From: Promethearchaeota archaeon
GTDB lineage: Archaea; Asgardarchaeota; Lokiarchaeia; Sigyniarchaeales; SOKP01
Reading direction: 5' to 3'
NCBI GenBank assembly: GCA_019058295.1
Contig: JAHPZI010000002.1
Location: forward strand, 1 to 64,000
Length of the DNA: 64,000 nucleotides
Shown here: positions 35,793-44,598 of the stretch, piece after piece
Layout: the number at the start of each line of letters is the position of its first letter
Numbering within the stretch: the first letter of the stretch is position 1
The notes under the pieces: generated by a model
The model's database searches: none
What the model saw: the letters and a program-made list of their open reading frames with translations, nothing else
Told to the model about the DNA's origin: nothing
Position numbers and translations under genes: made by a program

Positions 35793-37280
35793 ATGAGTTC
35801 ACACTTCTTACATGATTTTCTGCGTCCAAAGAGCATAGCCATTTATGGTGCTAATAATACTTTTGGTACCACAATGGGCACCATGCAATTAATGCGGATT
35901 ATTAGTTCGGGATATAAGGGTAAAATTTTTCCCATCCACTTAAAATTAGATAAAGTATTAGGCTATAAGGCTTATAGAACAATAGCAGAAGTTCCAGAAA
36001 TTCCTGATCTCGTTGTAATAGTGTTGCCACCTAAAGTTGTTCCTCAGGTTTTTAAAGAATGTGGAGAGAAAGGAGTTAAAAAAATTGTATTGATTTCTGG
36101 AGGTTTTAGGGAAGTTACCGGTGATCGAGTTAACACACTCACGGAACAAATAATTGAAATTGCAAACCATTATGGCATTAGATTCATTGGCCCCAACTGT
36201 TTTGGTTTTTATAATAGTTGGATTTATCCAGAAAACGACGGTATTTTAAATATGATGGTATGGGGGGATGGGTTAAAGCGAGGTAAATTTTCATTAGCCT
36301 CTCAAAGTGGTACCATGTCAAGCCATTGGGGGATGGATCCAGAATATATCGATCTTAGTGTGGGTAAGACAATTTCAGTTGGAAATGAAGCTAACATTGA
36401 TCTTGTAGATTTTTTAGAATATTTTAAAGATGATGATGAAACTGAAGTAATTGGATTATATATTGAAGAAATTAAACGAGGACAAAAATTTATACAACTA
36501 ACAAAAGAGATTACACCAAAAAAACCGATTGTAGCTATGTATGGAGGAGGATCTGGAGCAGGTAATCGCGCTATAAGGAGTCATACAGGTTCAATGGCAG
36601 GAAATATTAAGATCTTTGATGCTATGATTAAAGAGACCGGGATTATCAAGACTGATTATATTTTAGAATTTCTCGATATTGTCTCAATATTATCAAACCC
36701 AAACTTCATATATCCTCGAGGAAACCGAATAGGAATCGTAACTAACTCAGGTGGGCCAGGAGCTTTAATAGCAAACAACGCTGAAAGAAAGGGGCTAATT
36801 GTTCCTAAATTATCAGATACATTACAACTTAAATTTAAAAAGATTTTACCTTCTACTGGCAGTTGGGTTAATCCCATCGATGTTACCTTCGATATGAATA
36901 TCTTCAATTTTTATATAAATCTTCCTAAAACATTAATGAGATCTGGAGAAGTGGATGCAATAATCATATATGGTGCTATAGGATTTCATGAAATGATACC
37001 ATATATGCAGCAAAATGAAAAACTATCTGCCCATGTAGAATTTAGGGAAGATATGGCTGATAGATTAGATGAGATGGACAAAATCTTTATCAAACCAACT
37101 ATTAAAGCATCTCAAAAATATTCGATCCCAATTCTCTATATTAATCCTCAAAATTATGCGAGTACTTGGTCGAAAAAAATTAGAGAACATGGAGGGATCG
37201 TTTTTCAATTCTGGGATCGTCCTGTAGGTGCATTAGCAAAGATAATTGAATATATAGAATTCACCAAAAAGCATTCTTAA
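35793..37280 (+). CDS. ADP-forming acyl-CoA synthetase alpha-type protein
   Basis: Contains the CoA-binding domain (FLRPKSIAIYGANNTFGTTM), two ligase-CoA domains and the phospho-histidine motif RAIRSHTGSMAG (H264), as in the alpha subunit of archaeal ADP-forming acetyl-CoA synthetase. These enzymes convert acyl-CoA, ADP and phosphate to acid, CoA and ATP. The ATP-grasp beta part is missing from this 495-residue protein and not encoded next to it, so a separate beta subunit must exist elsewhere or the activity differs. Divergent from the LysR gene. Confidence 0.87.
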   Translation: MSSHFLHDFLRPKSIAIYGANNTFGTTMGTMQLMRIISSGYKGKIFPIHLKLDKVLGYKAYRTIAEVPEIPDLVVIVLPPKVVPQVFKECGEKGVKKIVLISGGFREVTGDRVNTLTEQIIEIANHYGIRFIGPNCFGFYNSWIYPENDGILNMMVWGDGLKRGKFSLASQSGTMSSHWGMDPEYIDLSVGKTISVGNEANIDLVDFLEYFKDDDETEVIGLYIEEIKRGQKFIQLTKEITPKKPIVAMYGGGSGAGNRAIRSHTGSMAGNIKIFDAMIKETGIIKTDYILEFLDIVSILSNPNFIYPRGNRIGIVTNSGGPGALIANNAERKGLIVPKLSDTLQLKFKKILPSTGSWVNPIDVTFDMNIFNFYINLPKTLMRSGEVDAIIIYGAIGFHEMIPYMQQNEKLSAHVEFREDMADRLDEMDKIFIKPTIKASQKYSIPILYINPQNYASTWSKKIREHGGIVFQFWDRPVGALAKIIEYIEFTKKHS

Positions 37281-37348
37281 TTTATCTCCATTAATATTTT
37301 TTTATTCTCTTTCAATTTAGATGCTTTTTAATTTTTCTATCGAAATAA

Positions 37349-37365
37349 TCGATAATTATTATCGA
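37349..37365. promoter_or_regulatory. FUR-type 7-1-7 palindromic operator upstream of dsrE
   Basis: Perfect palindrome TCGATAAT-T-ATTATCGA, 73 nt before the dsrE start and just upstream of an AT-rich TATA-like stretch. The core CGATAAT-N-ATTATCG differs by one base per half from the classical 7-1-7 Fur box TGATAAT-N-ATTATCA. An additional half-site TATCGA lies upstream at 37338-37343. Confidence 0.7.
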
Positions 37366-37437
37366 AAATTTAAATATCAATCTTAAATTTGTATAAATAC
37401 AGATATAAATAAAATTGTTTTTGAGTAGAAATTAAAA

Positions 37438-37797
37438 ATGTCAGATAAAAAGAAAGTCTTTACGATTGCTATTGGAAGTGGCCAATATACCACTGAAAGG
37501 CCCTATACTCTTCTTAGATTTGCATATACCGCTTTATTAGGGGGACACAATATAAATATTTTTCTTGTGGAAGATGGTATTTGGGTGGGAAAGAAGAATC
37601 AAGATCCTAGTACTTATGATAATGTCGGAAAGTGGTTAAAAGATGTTATTGAAGAAGGTGCTAAAGTGTTAGCATGTGGTGTTTGTATGAAAGCTCGAGG
37701 GATGTCCGAAGAGGAATTAATAGAAGGCATCCAAAAAACTACTATGAATGGATTTCTTGAAATGTGTGAAGAGGCTGATAATATCATATTCTCTTAA
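37438..37797 (+). CDS. DsrE-family sulfur-relay-like protein
   Basis: 119-residue DsrE/TusD fold protein: FTIAIGSGQYTTERPYTLLRFAYTALLGGH segments and a candidate cysteine pair LACGVCMKARG (about 81-91). DsrE-like proteins pass sulfane sulfur on a conserved Cys. Located directly before tusA (gap 23 nt) and downstream of the FUR-type palindrome, so the two are probably one operon. Confidence 0.87.
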   Translation: MSDKKKVFTIAIGSGQYTTERPYTLLRFAYTALLGGHNINIFLVEDGIWVGKKNQDPSTYDNVGKWLKDVIEEGAKVLACGVCMKARGMSEEELIEGIQKTTMNGFLEMCEEADNIIFS

Positions 37798-37820
37798 ATA
37801 TGATAAAGGTGATTAAAAAA

Positions 37821-38048
37821 ATGGCAAATACCTTAAAATTAGATTGCGCAGGTTTAGTATGTCCTTTACCAGTAGCAAAAACAAAAAAAATGCTGAATAA
37901 AATGAATAGTGGAGATATATTAGATGTATTTGGAGATTTTTATGAAGCTGGAGAAAATATAAAGAGATTCGCCGAAAAACATGGGGGAAAGATTTTAGAA
38001 TTCAAATCCGAAGGAGAAAATTATCACGTGATAATTGAAAAAAAATAA
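37821..38048 (+). CDS. TusA-family sulfur carrier protein
   Basis: 75-residue TusA/SirA fold protein with the signature LDCAGLVCPLPVAKTKK; the CPxP cysteine carries persulfide sulfur. A further in-frame ATG lies at 37800, but AAAGGTGAT sits 7-8 nt before the ATG at 37821, which is chosen. Together with DsrE it forms a minimal sulfur (or selenium) transfer pair, perhaps serving the Fe-S protein encoded next. Confidence 0.87.
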   Translation: MANTLKLDCAGLVCPLPVAKTKKMLNKMNSGDILDVFGDFYEAGENIKRFAEKHGGKILEFKSEGENYHVIIEKK

Positions 38049-38088
38049 AGAAAAAGCTGTTTTTTTAAAATTTTATTTATCGAGTTTT

Positions 38089-38105
38089 TCGATAATCATT
38101 ATCGA
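38089..38105. promoter_or_regulatory. FUR-type 7-1-7 palindromic operator upstream of the double-cubane gene
   Basis: Perfect palindrome TCGATAAT-C-ATTATCGA, identical to the site before dsrE except for the central base, and 76 nt before the start codon. A third overlapping half-site gives ATTATCGATAAT at 38098-38109. Confidence 0.72.
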
Positions 38106-38180
38106 TAATTTTAATAATTATAATACACATCTTCTATCACTTATAAAATAACTTTAAAAATATTATTAAGAAGAATTATA

Positions 38181-39473
38181 ATGACTCAAATTGAAAAAAC
38201 AAATTGGCGTCCTATGTGGGAAGACCTCGGCATTGACATGGAAAAACATGATCAATTATTAAGTATCCTACCAGATATTTTCAAGGAGGTTTATATTGAT
38301 TCTCAAAAAAATCGACCAGAAGCTATAAGTTTTTGGGACTTTGTGGTTGGAGATATCCACGGAATACGGGTTAGTGAATTAAAGAAAGCAAAAGAAGAGG
38401 GTAAAAAGGTTATTGGGACCTTCTGTTTATATGTTCCCGATGAGATTATTTTTGCATTAGATGCGATTAGTGTTGGTTTATGTGGGGGTACTAACTTCTC
38501 GAACTATGCTTCTGAAGATCTTCTACCTAACAACATCTGTGCATTAATTAAATCTGCTTTAGGATTTGGAGTAGGTAATATTTGTCCATATTATTCAATG
38601 ACAGATATTCTCATCGGTGAGACTACTTGCGATGGAAAGAAAAAAGCTTGGGAAGTTTTAAAAGATTATAAACCTGTGTATGTAATGGAAACACCTCAAT
38701 GCAAATCTCGCCCGGAAGCAAGAGAACATTTCATTGCAGAGATTAAAGCATTAGTTGCAAAATTAGAAATAGTTACTGGAAACAAACTTACTGTAGAAAA
38801 GTTAAAAGCGGCTATGGAAAAAATAGCTAAGAAAAGAACTCAAATGTGTCGTGTTTATGACGCAAGAAAAATTGATCCTCCCCCAATTTCAGGTAAGGAT
38901 GCTCTTCTTATGTCTCAAGTTGCTTTTTATGATGATCCTGACAGAGAAATAGAAATGGTTAGTAAATTAGCTGATGAATTGGAAGATAGAATTAATAAGG
39001 GTATTGGAGTGGTCAATAAAGGAACTAAACGAATTTTAATTAGTGGAACTCCAATGGCTATTCCAAATTGGAAATTGCACCATATTATTGAAACAAGTGG
39101 GGCTGTAGTTGTTACAGAAGAAACTTGTACTGGAACAAGATATTTTGATTCAGAATTTCCAGAAATTAAAGGAGACTCTATTGATGACTTACTTGGACTT
39201 ATTGCCAATAGATATCTAAATATAAATTGTGCATGTTTCACTCCTAACGATAATCGTTTAAAAGATATTAAGCAACTTTTTAAAGAATATAATGCAGATG
39301 GAATAATCTTCTATACGCTCTCTTTTTGCCAGACTTATGACATAGAATCAATAATGTTTGAAAAAGAACTTAAGAAAGAAGGCATTCCAGTAATGTCCAT
39401 AACTACAGACTACTCATCCGAAGATGAAAGCCAATTAAAAACACGAATTCAAGCGTTCCTTGAAATGATTTAA
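38181..39473 (+). CDS. 2-hydroxyacyl-CoA dehydratase D-type / double-cubane cluster protein
   Basis: 430-residue protein of the HgdB/BcrB family, single-subunit YjiM/double-cubane type. Cysteines at about 82 (GTFCLYVPDEI), 120, 135 (ICPYYSM), 150 and 174 are candidate cluster ligands. Family members use low-potential electrons from an ATP-driven activator (HgdC type) to reduce 2-hydroxyacyl-CoA, benzoyl-CoA or, for double-cubane proteins, small molecules such as acetylene. No activator gene is adjacent. The shared operator with dsrE-tusA suggests a joint regulon. Confidence 0.85.
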   Translation: MTQIEKTNWRPMWEDLGIDMEKHDQLLSILPDIFKEVYIDSQKNRPEAISFWDFVVGDIHGIRVSELKKAKEEGKKVIGTFCLYVPDEIIFALDAISVGLCGGTNFSNYASEDLLPNNICALIKSALGFGVGNICPYYSMTDILIGETTCDGKKKAWEVLKDYKPVYVMETPQCKSRPEAREHFIAEIKALVAKLEIVTGNKLTVEKLKAAMEKIAKKRTQMCRVYDARKIDPPPISGKDALLMSQVAFYDDPDREIEMVSKLADELEDRINKGIGVVNKGTKRILISGTPMAIPNWKLHHIIETSGAVVVTEETCTGTRYFDSEFPEIKGDSIDDLLGLIANRYLNINCACFTPNDNRLKDIKQLFKEYNADGIIFYTLSFCQTYDIESIMFEKELKKEGIPVMSITTDYSSEDESQLKTRIQAFLEMI

Positions 39474-39617
39474 ATCTAAGATTTTTTATTACTAAGTATT
39501 AAAAATTATTATCTTTTTTTTCTATTTTTCTTTTTTTCTATTGATTAGTATTTGTAGAAGAATAATTAGAAAACGATAATCAAATTATTTAAATGCTTGA
39601 GAATTACTAATGCCTAT

Positions 39618-40763
39618 ATGATACTCACAAAATTTCAAAAATTGATTGGAACAAAGTATCCAATAATACAAGCGGGGATGGGTCCTTATAGTACCACTGA
39701 CCTCTGCATTGCAGTAGCTAAAGAAGGGGGGCTGGGATTAATCTCAACAATCGGCATGGGAGCCGGTTTAAGTCCAGCTACGCCTGAAGCTGCAGAAAGA
39801 GTCTTCGGGAAGGGGAGACCTCAAGATATTTTAAAAAGAACCATCCAATATGTATTTGATAATTTAAAGGATTACCCAGACGCTAAATTTGGAGTAAATA
39901 TACCGGTTGCGACGGATTTTTCTTATGTAGCGAAGCGCTTAGTTAAGGGAACTTTAGAAATCTTAAAAGAAAAACCAGAGATCCATGATAAATTTGCAGT
40001 TATAGTAACTTCAGCAGGTGATCCATTGCCCTGGTCAATAGATGCCGTGTCGAAAGGTGCTAAAAAGGCAAAGATTCCTATTAAAGAAGAATTACCTAAG
40101 ATTGTTTGGTGTCATGTTTGTCCTAACGTAAGAGCAGCTAAACGCTGTGAAAAAGCAGGTGTTGATATTGTCATCGCATCGGGAAGAGAAGGTGGAGCTC
40201 ATTGTGCATGGAGGGATGTTTCATCAATGGTATTACTTCCCGAAGTCGTTAATAATGTTAATATACCCGTCGTGGGTGCAGGGGGATTCTCAGATGGAGC
40301 TTCTCTCGCAGCTGCTTTAGCTTTAGGTGCGATTGGCATTCAGATGGGAACGCGCTTTATTGCAACTAAAGAAGCGGATTTTCAACAAATGTGGAAAGAA
40401 GCTATCGTGAAACGAGCCGAAACTGATACTCTTGTGGCTCGAGGCTTGTTTGGCCCGATGCGCTTTCTTAGAAATACGATGTCCATGAAAGTTGTGGATG
40501 CAACAATAGATGGAGCTTCGAATCTCTATAGAGGGATCCCATGTCCATCGAATCAAACGATAATGGACATTGAAATGGAAGGTCTTAGAAAGCTTTACAA
40601 CGAGAGTGAAGAAGAATCTATAATACTAGGGGGAGTGGTTACCGGACGTATTCATTCGATCCCTACAGTGAAAGAACTGCTTGAAAGTATAATAGCAGAA
40701 GCTGAAGAAATTATCTCAAAATTACCATCCTACATTAGAAAAGAGAAATTAATAGAAATTTAA
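39618..40763 (+). CDS. Nitronate monooxygenase-like FMN protein (NMO/FabK family)
   Basis: TIM-barrel FMN enzyme: YPIIQAGMGPYSTTDLCIAV, EGGLGLISTIG, IASGREGGAHCAWRD (with the His of the family active site), IPVVGAGGFSDGASLAAALA and GIQMGTRFIATKEA. Could be nitronate monooxygenase, FabK-like enoyl reductase or a related reductase. A TTG at 39597 is in frame but the ATG at 39618 gives the usual N-terminus (MILTKFQKLIGTKYP). A degenerate FUR-like half-site CGATAAT lies at 39574-39580. Confidence 0.82.
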   Translation: MILTKFQKLIGTKYPIIQAGMGPYSTTDLCIAVAKEGGLGLISTIGMGAGLSPATPEAAERVFGKGRPQDILKRTIQYVFDNLKDYPDAKFGVNIPVATDFSYVAKRLVKGTLEILKEKPEIHDKFAVIVTSAGDPLPWSIDAVSKGAKKAKIPIKEELPKIVWCHVCPNVRAAKRCEKAGVDIVIASGREGGAHCAWRDVSSMVLLPEVVNNVNIPVVGAGGFSDGASLAAALALGAIGIQMGTRFIATKEADFQQMWKEAIVKRAETDTLVARGLFGPMRFLRNTMSMKVVDATIDGASNLYRGIPCPSNQTIMDIEMEGLRKLYNESEEESIILGGVVTGRIHSIPTVKELLESIIAEAEEIISKLPSYIRKEKLIEI

Positions 40764-41025
40764 AAAATAAGAACTAAAATTTAATTTTTATTATTATTCA
40801 TTTTATTATAGCTTTGTTCTTTTGGAATTTATTCCAATAAGATTTTTTTTACCAGTTAATTCAGACACGCATATCATTAAACAGAATACTCAATTTTAAA
40901 TACTCTTAATATATGATATTATTGATTAGGTAAAATAATTTTTTTCACCATTAAAAATTCAAGATTCTTAGTGCATAAAATTTAGAAATATTTAATAAAA
41001 TAAAATTATGCTTGTGAACTAAATC

Positions 41026-41793
41026 GTGCTTGAGAAAAAAAATGAGCCTCAAAATGAAAAATTAGTAAAAATTGTATGTCCTATTTGCAAAACTGAAAAA
41101 AAATTAACAATTTCAAAGTCAATTCTCAGTACATCAGGAAATTTAACCACAATATCAATTCAAAAAAAAGAGATTTGCGAACATCATTTTCAAGTCTTTA
41201 TTGATAGAGACTTTAAAGTTAGAGGTTATCAAAAAGTAGATTATGAAATAGACACAATAAAAAAACTTCCTAAAGGCGAATTTTATATAAAACTAATACT
41301 TGTAGGGGATTATCAAGTGGGGAAATCTGCAATTATAAAAAGATTTATTGATAATACCTTTGATGAGGCTTATTTACCAACACTACAACTGAAAATTTCA
41401 AAAAAAACATTAAAGTTTGGAGAATCAACCGCTAACCTTGTAATTTGGGATGTGGGCGGTCAATCTATTAATATGTCCTCCTATAGAGATCGCTTTTATG
41501 AAGGAGCACAATCAGCTATAATTGTAGTGGATAGAACTCGACCAGAAACATTAGAACATGTTGAACGATGGTATAAAGACACTTATAAAGCAATCCAACA
41601 TAAAATTCCATATATTTTGGTTGGAAATAAATCAGATTTAAACAATGATGTTGTTGTGCAGAAACAAGATTTAGAGGATAAGGCTAAAGAGTTCGATTTA
41701 AATTATATAATCACATCAGCTAAGACAGGTGAAAATATTAATGATGCATTTTCAAATTTAACTTATAATTATCTCGAGTCCCAATTTTCTTAG
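41026..41793 (+). CDS. Zinc-ribbon small GTPase fusion
   Basis: 255 residues. Residues 1-80 hold a small Cys/His domain (C18-P-I-C21 and C51-E-H-H) that likely binds zinc, followed by a complete Rab-like GTPase: G1 GDYQVGKS (94-101), switch I LPTLQL, G3 WDVGGQS, G4 GNKSDL, G5 SAKTG. No C-terminal prenylation cysteine. The added zinc domain suggests regulated membrane or protein recruitment. GTG start; stand-alone gene. Confidence 0.87.
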   Translation: MLEKKNEPQNEKLVKIVCPICKTEKKLTISKSILSTSGNLTTISIQKKEICEHHFQVFIDRDFKVRGYQKVDYEIDTIKKLPKGEFYIKLILVGDYQVGKSAIIKRFIDNTFDEAYLPTLQLKISKKTLKFGESTANLVIWDVGGQSINMSSYRDRFYEGAQSAIIVVDRTRPETLEHVERWYKDTYKAIQHKIPYILVGNKSDLNNDVVVQKQDLEDKAKEFDLNYIITSAKTGENINDAFSNLTYNYLESQFS

Positions 41794-41828
41794 AAAAACT
41801 AAAGAAATTAAAAAAAAAAAAGAAATGA

Positions 41829-43022
41829 TTACCGTTTTAAATTAGCTGAGGCCCAATCATAATAGCCCTTATCTTCCATTACCTTTGGGATCTCTGCGAA
41901 AAACTGGCCTGTGATTTCCTTAACATGCCTCGCCGCGATTGGATGAAACATCATGGCGAGATCAAGTCCCACCAAAGATAAACATAATGCATTAATGACT
42001 TCCCATATTGGGCCTCGATACTGTCTTAATCCCCATTCAGGAGCTTGTTTCTCGCTCATCCACGCTTCACGAGCACCCCACGCGTTAGTAGTACCTCCAC
42101 TGATCGGATAACCTAAATCTTTTTCACCTAGAAGTCCAGCAATGCGCATTCTTTGGTAAATACTAAATGAATACTCCATACCATAGCCTAATGTAGCACA
42201 TGTAGGGTCCATTACTATGCGATTTGGCGGAAGACCTAACTCTAATGCGTCTTTATTCATTTTAATTTGATTATTAAGGTCTAAACTCGTCCATAAGAGA
42301 CAGTTATGATCATATTTAACTGCCAATGGAATAACTTCTTCCCATGTAGCTTTATCTGCAGCAGAGAGCATTAAAACTTCGCTTTCTGTAGCTGCAGCGG
42401 TAGCTTTAAACATCTCGACGTCTTTTTCTTTATTTCCAGAGCATCCAATTATTACAGGAACATCAACTGCTTGAAGAATTTCTTCTAAATACTTTACAGA
42501 CTGACTGACTGGTGCGTCTCCCATAGCAGGGTCGATTTCTAACGAATGAAATGTGATCGACTCAGCTCCAAACTTATTTACAGCAAATTTTGCCCATTCA
42601 GCAGGATCTGCTAAGACTTCTCCATATTCTTGTTTGATTGGCTTTGGAAGCATCATTTTTGACCCCATATCAAACACATCGTACGTTACCAGAGGAGGAT
42701 TAGGATTTCTTTTATCAAGTCCTAAAAAGTTATAAAATGGAGGTACTTTTTCACCGCCAATTGTGCAAGTTTTTCCATTCGATCGAATGAATTGGATTGT
42801 TTCAATTTCCCCAGGAAAATCTATATCAAGCGAAAATTTAGTAGGTGTCCATTCAGCTTTTCCGAGCACTGGAATTCCAACAGCCCCGGCTGCTGTTGAT
42901 ACAATGGAAGGTAGAACTTGAAATTCTAAATATTCGGCTATTAGATCTACGTCAACAAGCTCGAGTTCTTCAGTCTCTTTCATTAATTCTTCTAATTTCT
43001 TACTAAGATCTTCGAAAGAAAT
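41829..43022 (-). CDS. cdhD: CO dehydrogenase/acetyl-CoA synthase delta subunit (corrinoid Fe-S protein small subunit), probable ATT start
   Basis: Small subunit of the corrinoid iron-sulfur protein of the archaeal Wood-Ljungdahl pathway; with CdhE it passes methyl groups between tetrahydropterin and acetyl-CoA synthase. Blocks: FPGEIETIQFIRSNGKTCTI, ITFHSLEIDPAMGDAPVSQS, VIIGCSGNKEKD and GYPISGGTTNAWGAREAWM. The first ATG (42983) would drop 13 residues (SFEDLSKKLEELMKE region) that look coding. The site GTGAT at 43028-43032 is five bases from an in-frame ATT at 43020-43022, chosen here. Other CODH/ACS genes are not in the window. Confidence 0.88.
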   Translation of the reverse strand: MSFEDLSKKLEELMKETEELELVDVDLIAEYLEFQVLPSIVSTAAGAVGIPVLGKAEWTPTKFSLDIDFPGEIETIQFIRSNGKTCTIGGEKVPPFYNFLGLDKRNPNPPLVTYDVFDMGSKMMLPKPIKQEYGEVLADPAEWAKFAVNKFGAESITFHSLEIDPAMGDAPVSQSVKYLEEILQAVDVPVIIGCSGNKEKDVEMFKATAAATESEVLMLSAADKATWEEVIPLAVKYDHNCLLWTSLDLNNQIKMNKDALELGLPPNRIVMDPTCATLGYGMEYSFSIYQRMRIAGLLGEKDLGYPISGGTTNAWGAREAWMSEKQAPEWGLRQYRGPIWEVINALCLSLVGLDLAMMFHPIAARHVKEITGQFFAEIPKVMEDKGYYDWASANLKR

Positions 43023-43027
43023 TTTAC

Positions 43028-43032
43028 ATCAC
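43028..43032 (-). promoter_or_regulatory. Ribosome binding site deciding the cdhD start
   Basis: GTGAT on the minus strand, five bases before ATT, exactly the spacing seen for the cupin at 20197. Confidence 0.5.
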
Positions 43033-43225
43033 GTTATATTTCGTTTTTTAATATTTTAATTGGTAAAAATATAAATTTAATATTTGAAATTAACAATAAT
43101 TTAAATATATAGCGCGACGAAATCAGTCATTTAAGTTCGAAAATGTTAAAGAATTATCAGGTTACTTTTTTGATCTCGATCTTTTAATGGAACTATTTAT
43201 GATATATACTCCATTTATATTTCTT

Positions 43226-44587
43226 TTAATTTTCCCCCCGAGATTTAATTATTGGGATCTTTTCTCCTGCTTCTGCCATTCTCCTTTTCAATATTTCAGC
43301 TAGTTCTTTTCTGACTTCAGTATATTTAGGATCCTTTACGAGATTATTCCTTTCGTGGAAATCATTCTCAAGGTCATACAAAAAGTCTTCTTTATATCTA
43401 GAAGCGCTTGAGTATAAAAAACCGCTTTTATGGGATTTAACCGAATATTTCCATTTTTTTGTCCTTATAGCTCTACCGATTTGGGATTCACTAATTTGAA
43501 CAAATACATCTTGTGGCCAGTTTTTTACTGTTCCCTTGACTAATTCTTGTAATGGTCTTCCTTTCATATGTTCTGGAATATCAATTCCAGCAGCGTATAA
43601 CAAGGTAGGAGGGAGATCAATTAAACTGACTAAATCCGATATTTTTTTTCCTCCTTTAAAGAGATCGGGACCTTGTATTATTAAAGGAATTCGGATAGAA
43701 GATTCATGACAAGATCGTTTGTATTCGCCATTTCTAGTCTTAAAATGACAGCCATGATCGCTAGTATAAACGAGAATTGTATTGTTTTTTATCCCTAATT
43801 CTTCTAATTTAACATTAATTCTTTGAATGTTTTGATCTATACTATTACAGCATCCTAGATAATCTGGATAATTTTCACGCCAATCCCCTGAAGTATCCTT
43901 AAGATCACCTGGGATATTGAAATCTTTAAAATGTTCTTTACTCCCATCAGGACCTTCAAATACATTATGATCATTTTGATGATGTGGTTCTAAATAGGAG
44001 ACAAACAAGAAAAATGGTTTTTTTCCATCACGAGTATCTAAATATTCAAGCACAAAATCCGTTAAACAATCAACTCGGTAACCTTTAAACTTTACCTTCT
44101 TTCGATCATAATCATAAAGAAATCCATCATATCCATGTGATGTAAATTCAAGTAAATCTGATGCTAACCAATAACCTTTATATCCACCTCTTCTCTCTAG
44201 GGGAACCCCTTTCCTTACAAAAGATATTGCTTTTTCTATTTTCTCTTTTGAAGGTCCCATTGTTGATGCAAGATGCCATTTACCGATATATCCAACTTCG
44301 TAGCCATTTCTTGTAAAATAGTTAGCTATGTTTTTTTCAGTAATTGGAAGAGCTATTCCATTTCTATAACATCCCGATTCTGTAGCGTAAACTCCTGTTT
44401 GTAAACAAGATCTAGCTGGACCACATACGGGCTGACAAGTAAATGCGTGAGTAAATAGCACTCCCTCTTCGGCCATTTTATCAATATTGGGGGTAACATT
44501 TAATTCTCGACTATTTTCATCATAACATCCACATGTATCCCAGCGTTGTTGATCTGAAAAAATGAAAATTATATTTGGTTTTTTCAT
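43226..44587 (-). CDS. Type I sulfatase
   Basis: Hydrolyses sulfate esters. N-terminal metal site IIFIFSDQQRWDTCG, the formylglycine motif C55-G-P-A-R (CXPXR) followed by LQTG, and downstream YTSDHGCHFKTRNGEYKRS are intact, so the Cys can be converted to formylglycine. No signal peptide, so it probably acts in the cytoplasm. No maturase (FGE or anSME) is nearby. The acyl-CoA ligase gene lies 11 nt upstream on the same strand, suggesting an operon. Confidence 0.9.
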   Translation of the reverse strand: MKKPNIIFIFSDQQRWDTCGCYDENSRELNVTPNIDKMAEEGVLFTHAFTCQPVCGPARSCLQTGVYATESGCYRNGIALPITEKNIANYFTRNGYEVGYIGKWHLASTMGPSKEKIEKAISFVRKGVPLERRGGYKGYWLASDLLEFTSHGYDGFLYDYDRKKVKFKGYRVDCLTDFVLEYLDTRDGKKPFFLFVSYLEPHHQNDHNVFEGPDGSKEHFKDFNIPGDLKDTSGDWRENYPDYLGCCNSIDQNIQRINVKLEELGIKNNTILVYTSDHGCHFKTRNGEYKRSCHESSIRIPLIIQGPDLFKGGKKISDLVSLIDLPPTLLYAAGIDIPEHMKGRPLQELVKGTVKNWPQDVFVQISESQIGRAIRTKKWKYSVKSHKSGFLYSSASRYKEDFLYDLENDFHERNNLVKDPKYTEVRKELAEILKRRMAEAGEKIPIIKSRGEN

Positions 44588-44598
44588 ATTTTATATTT

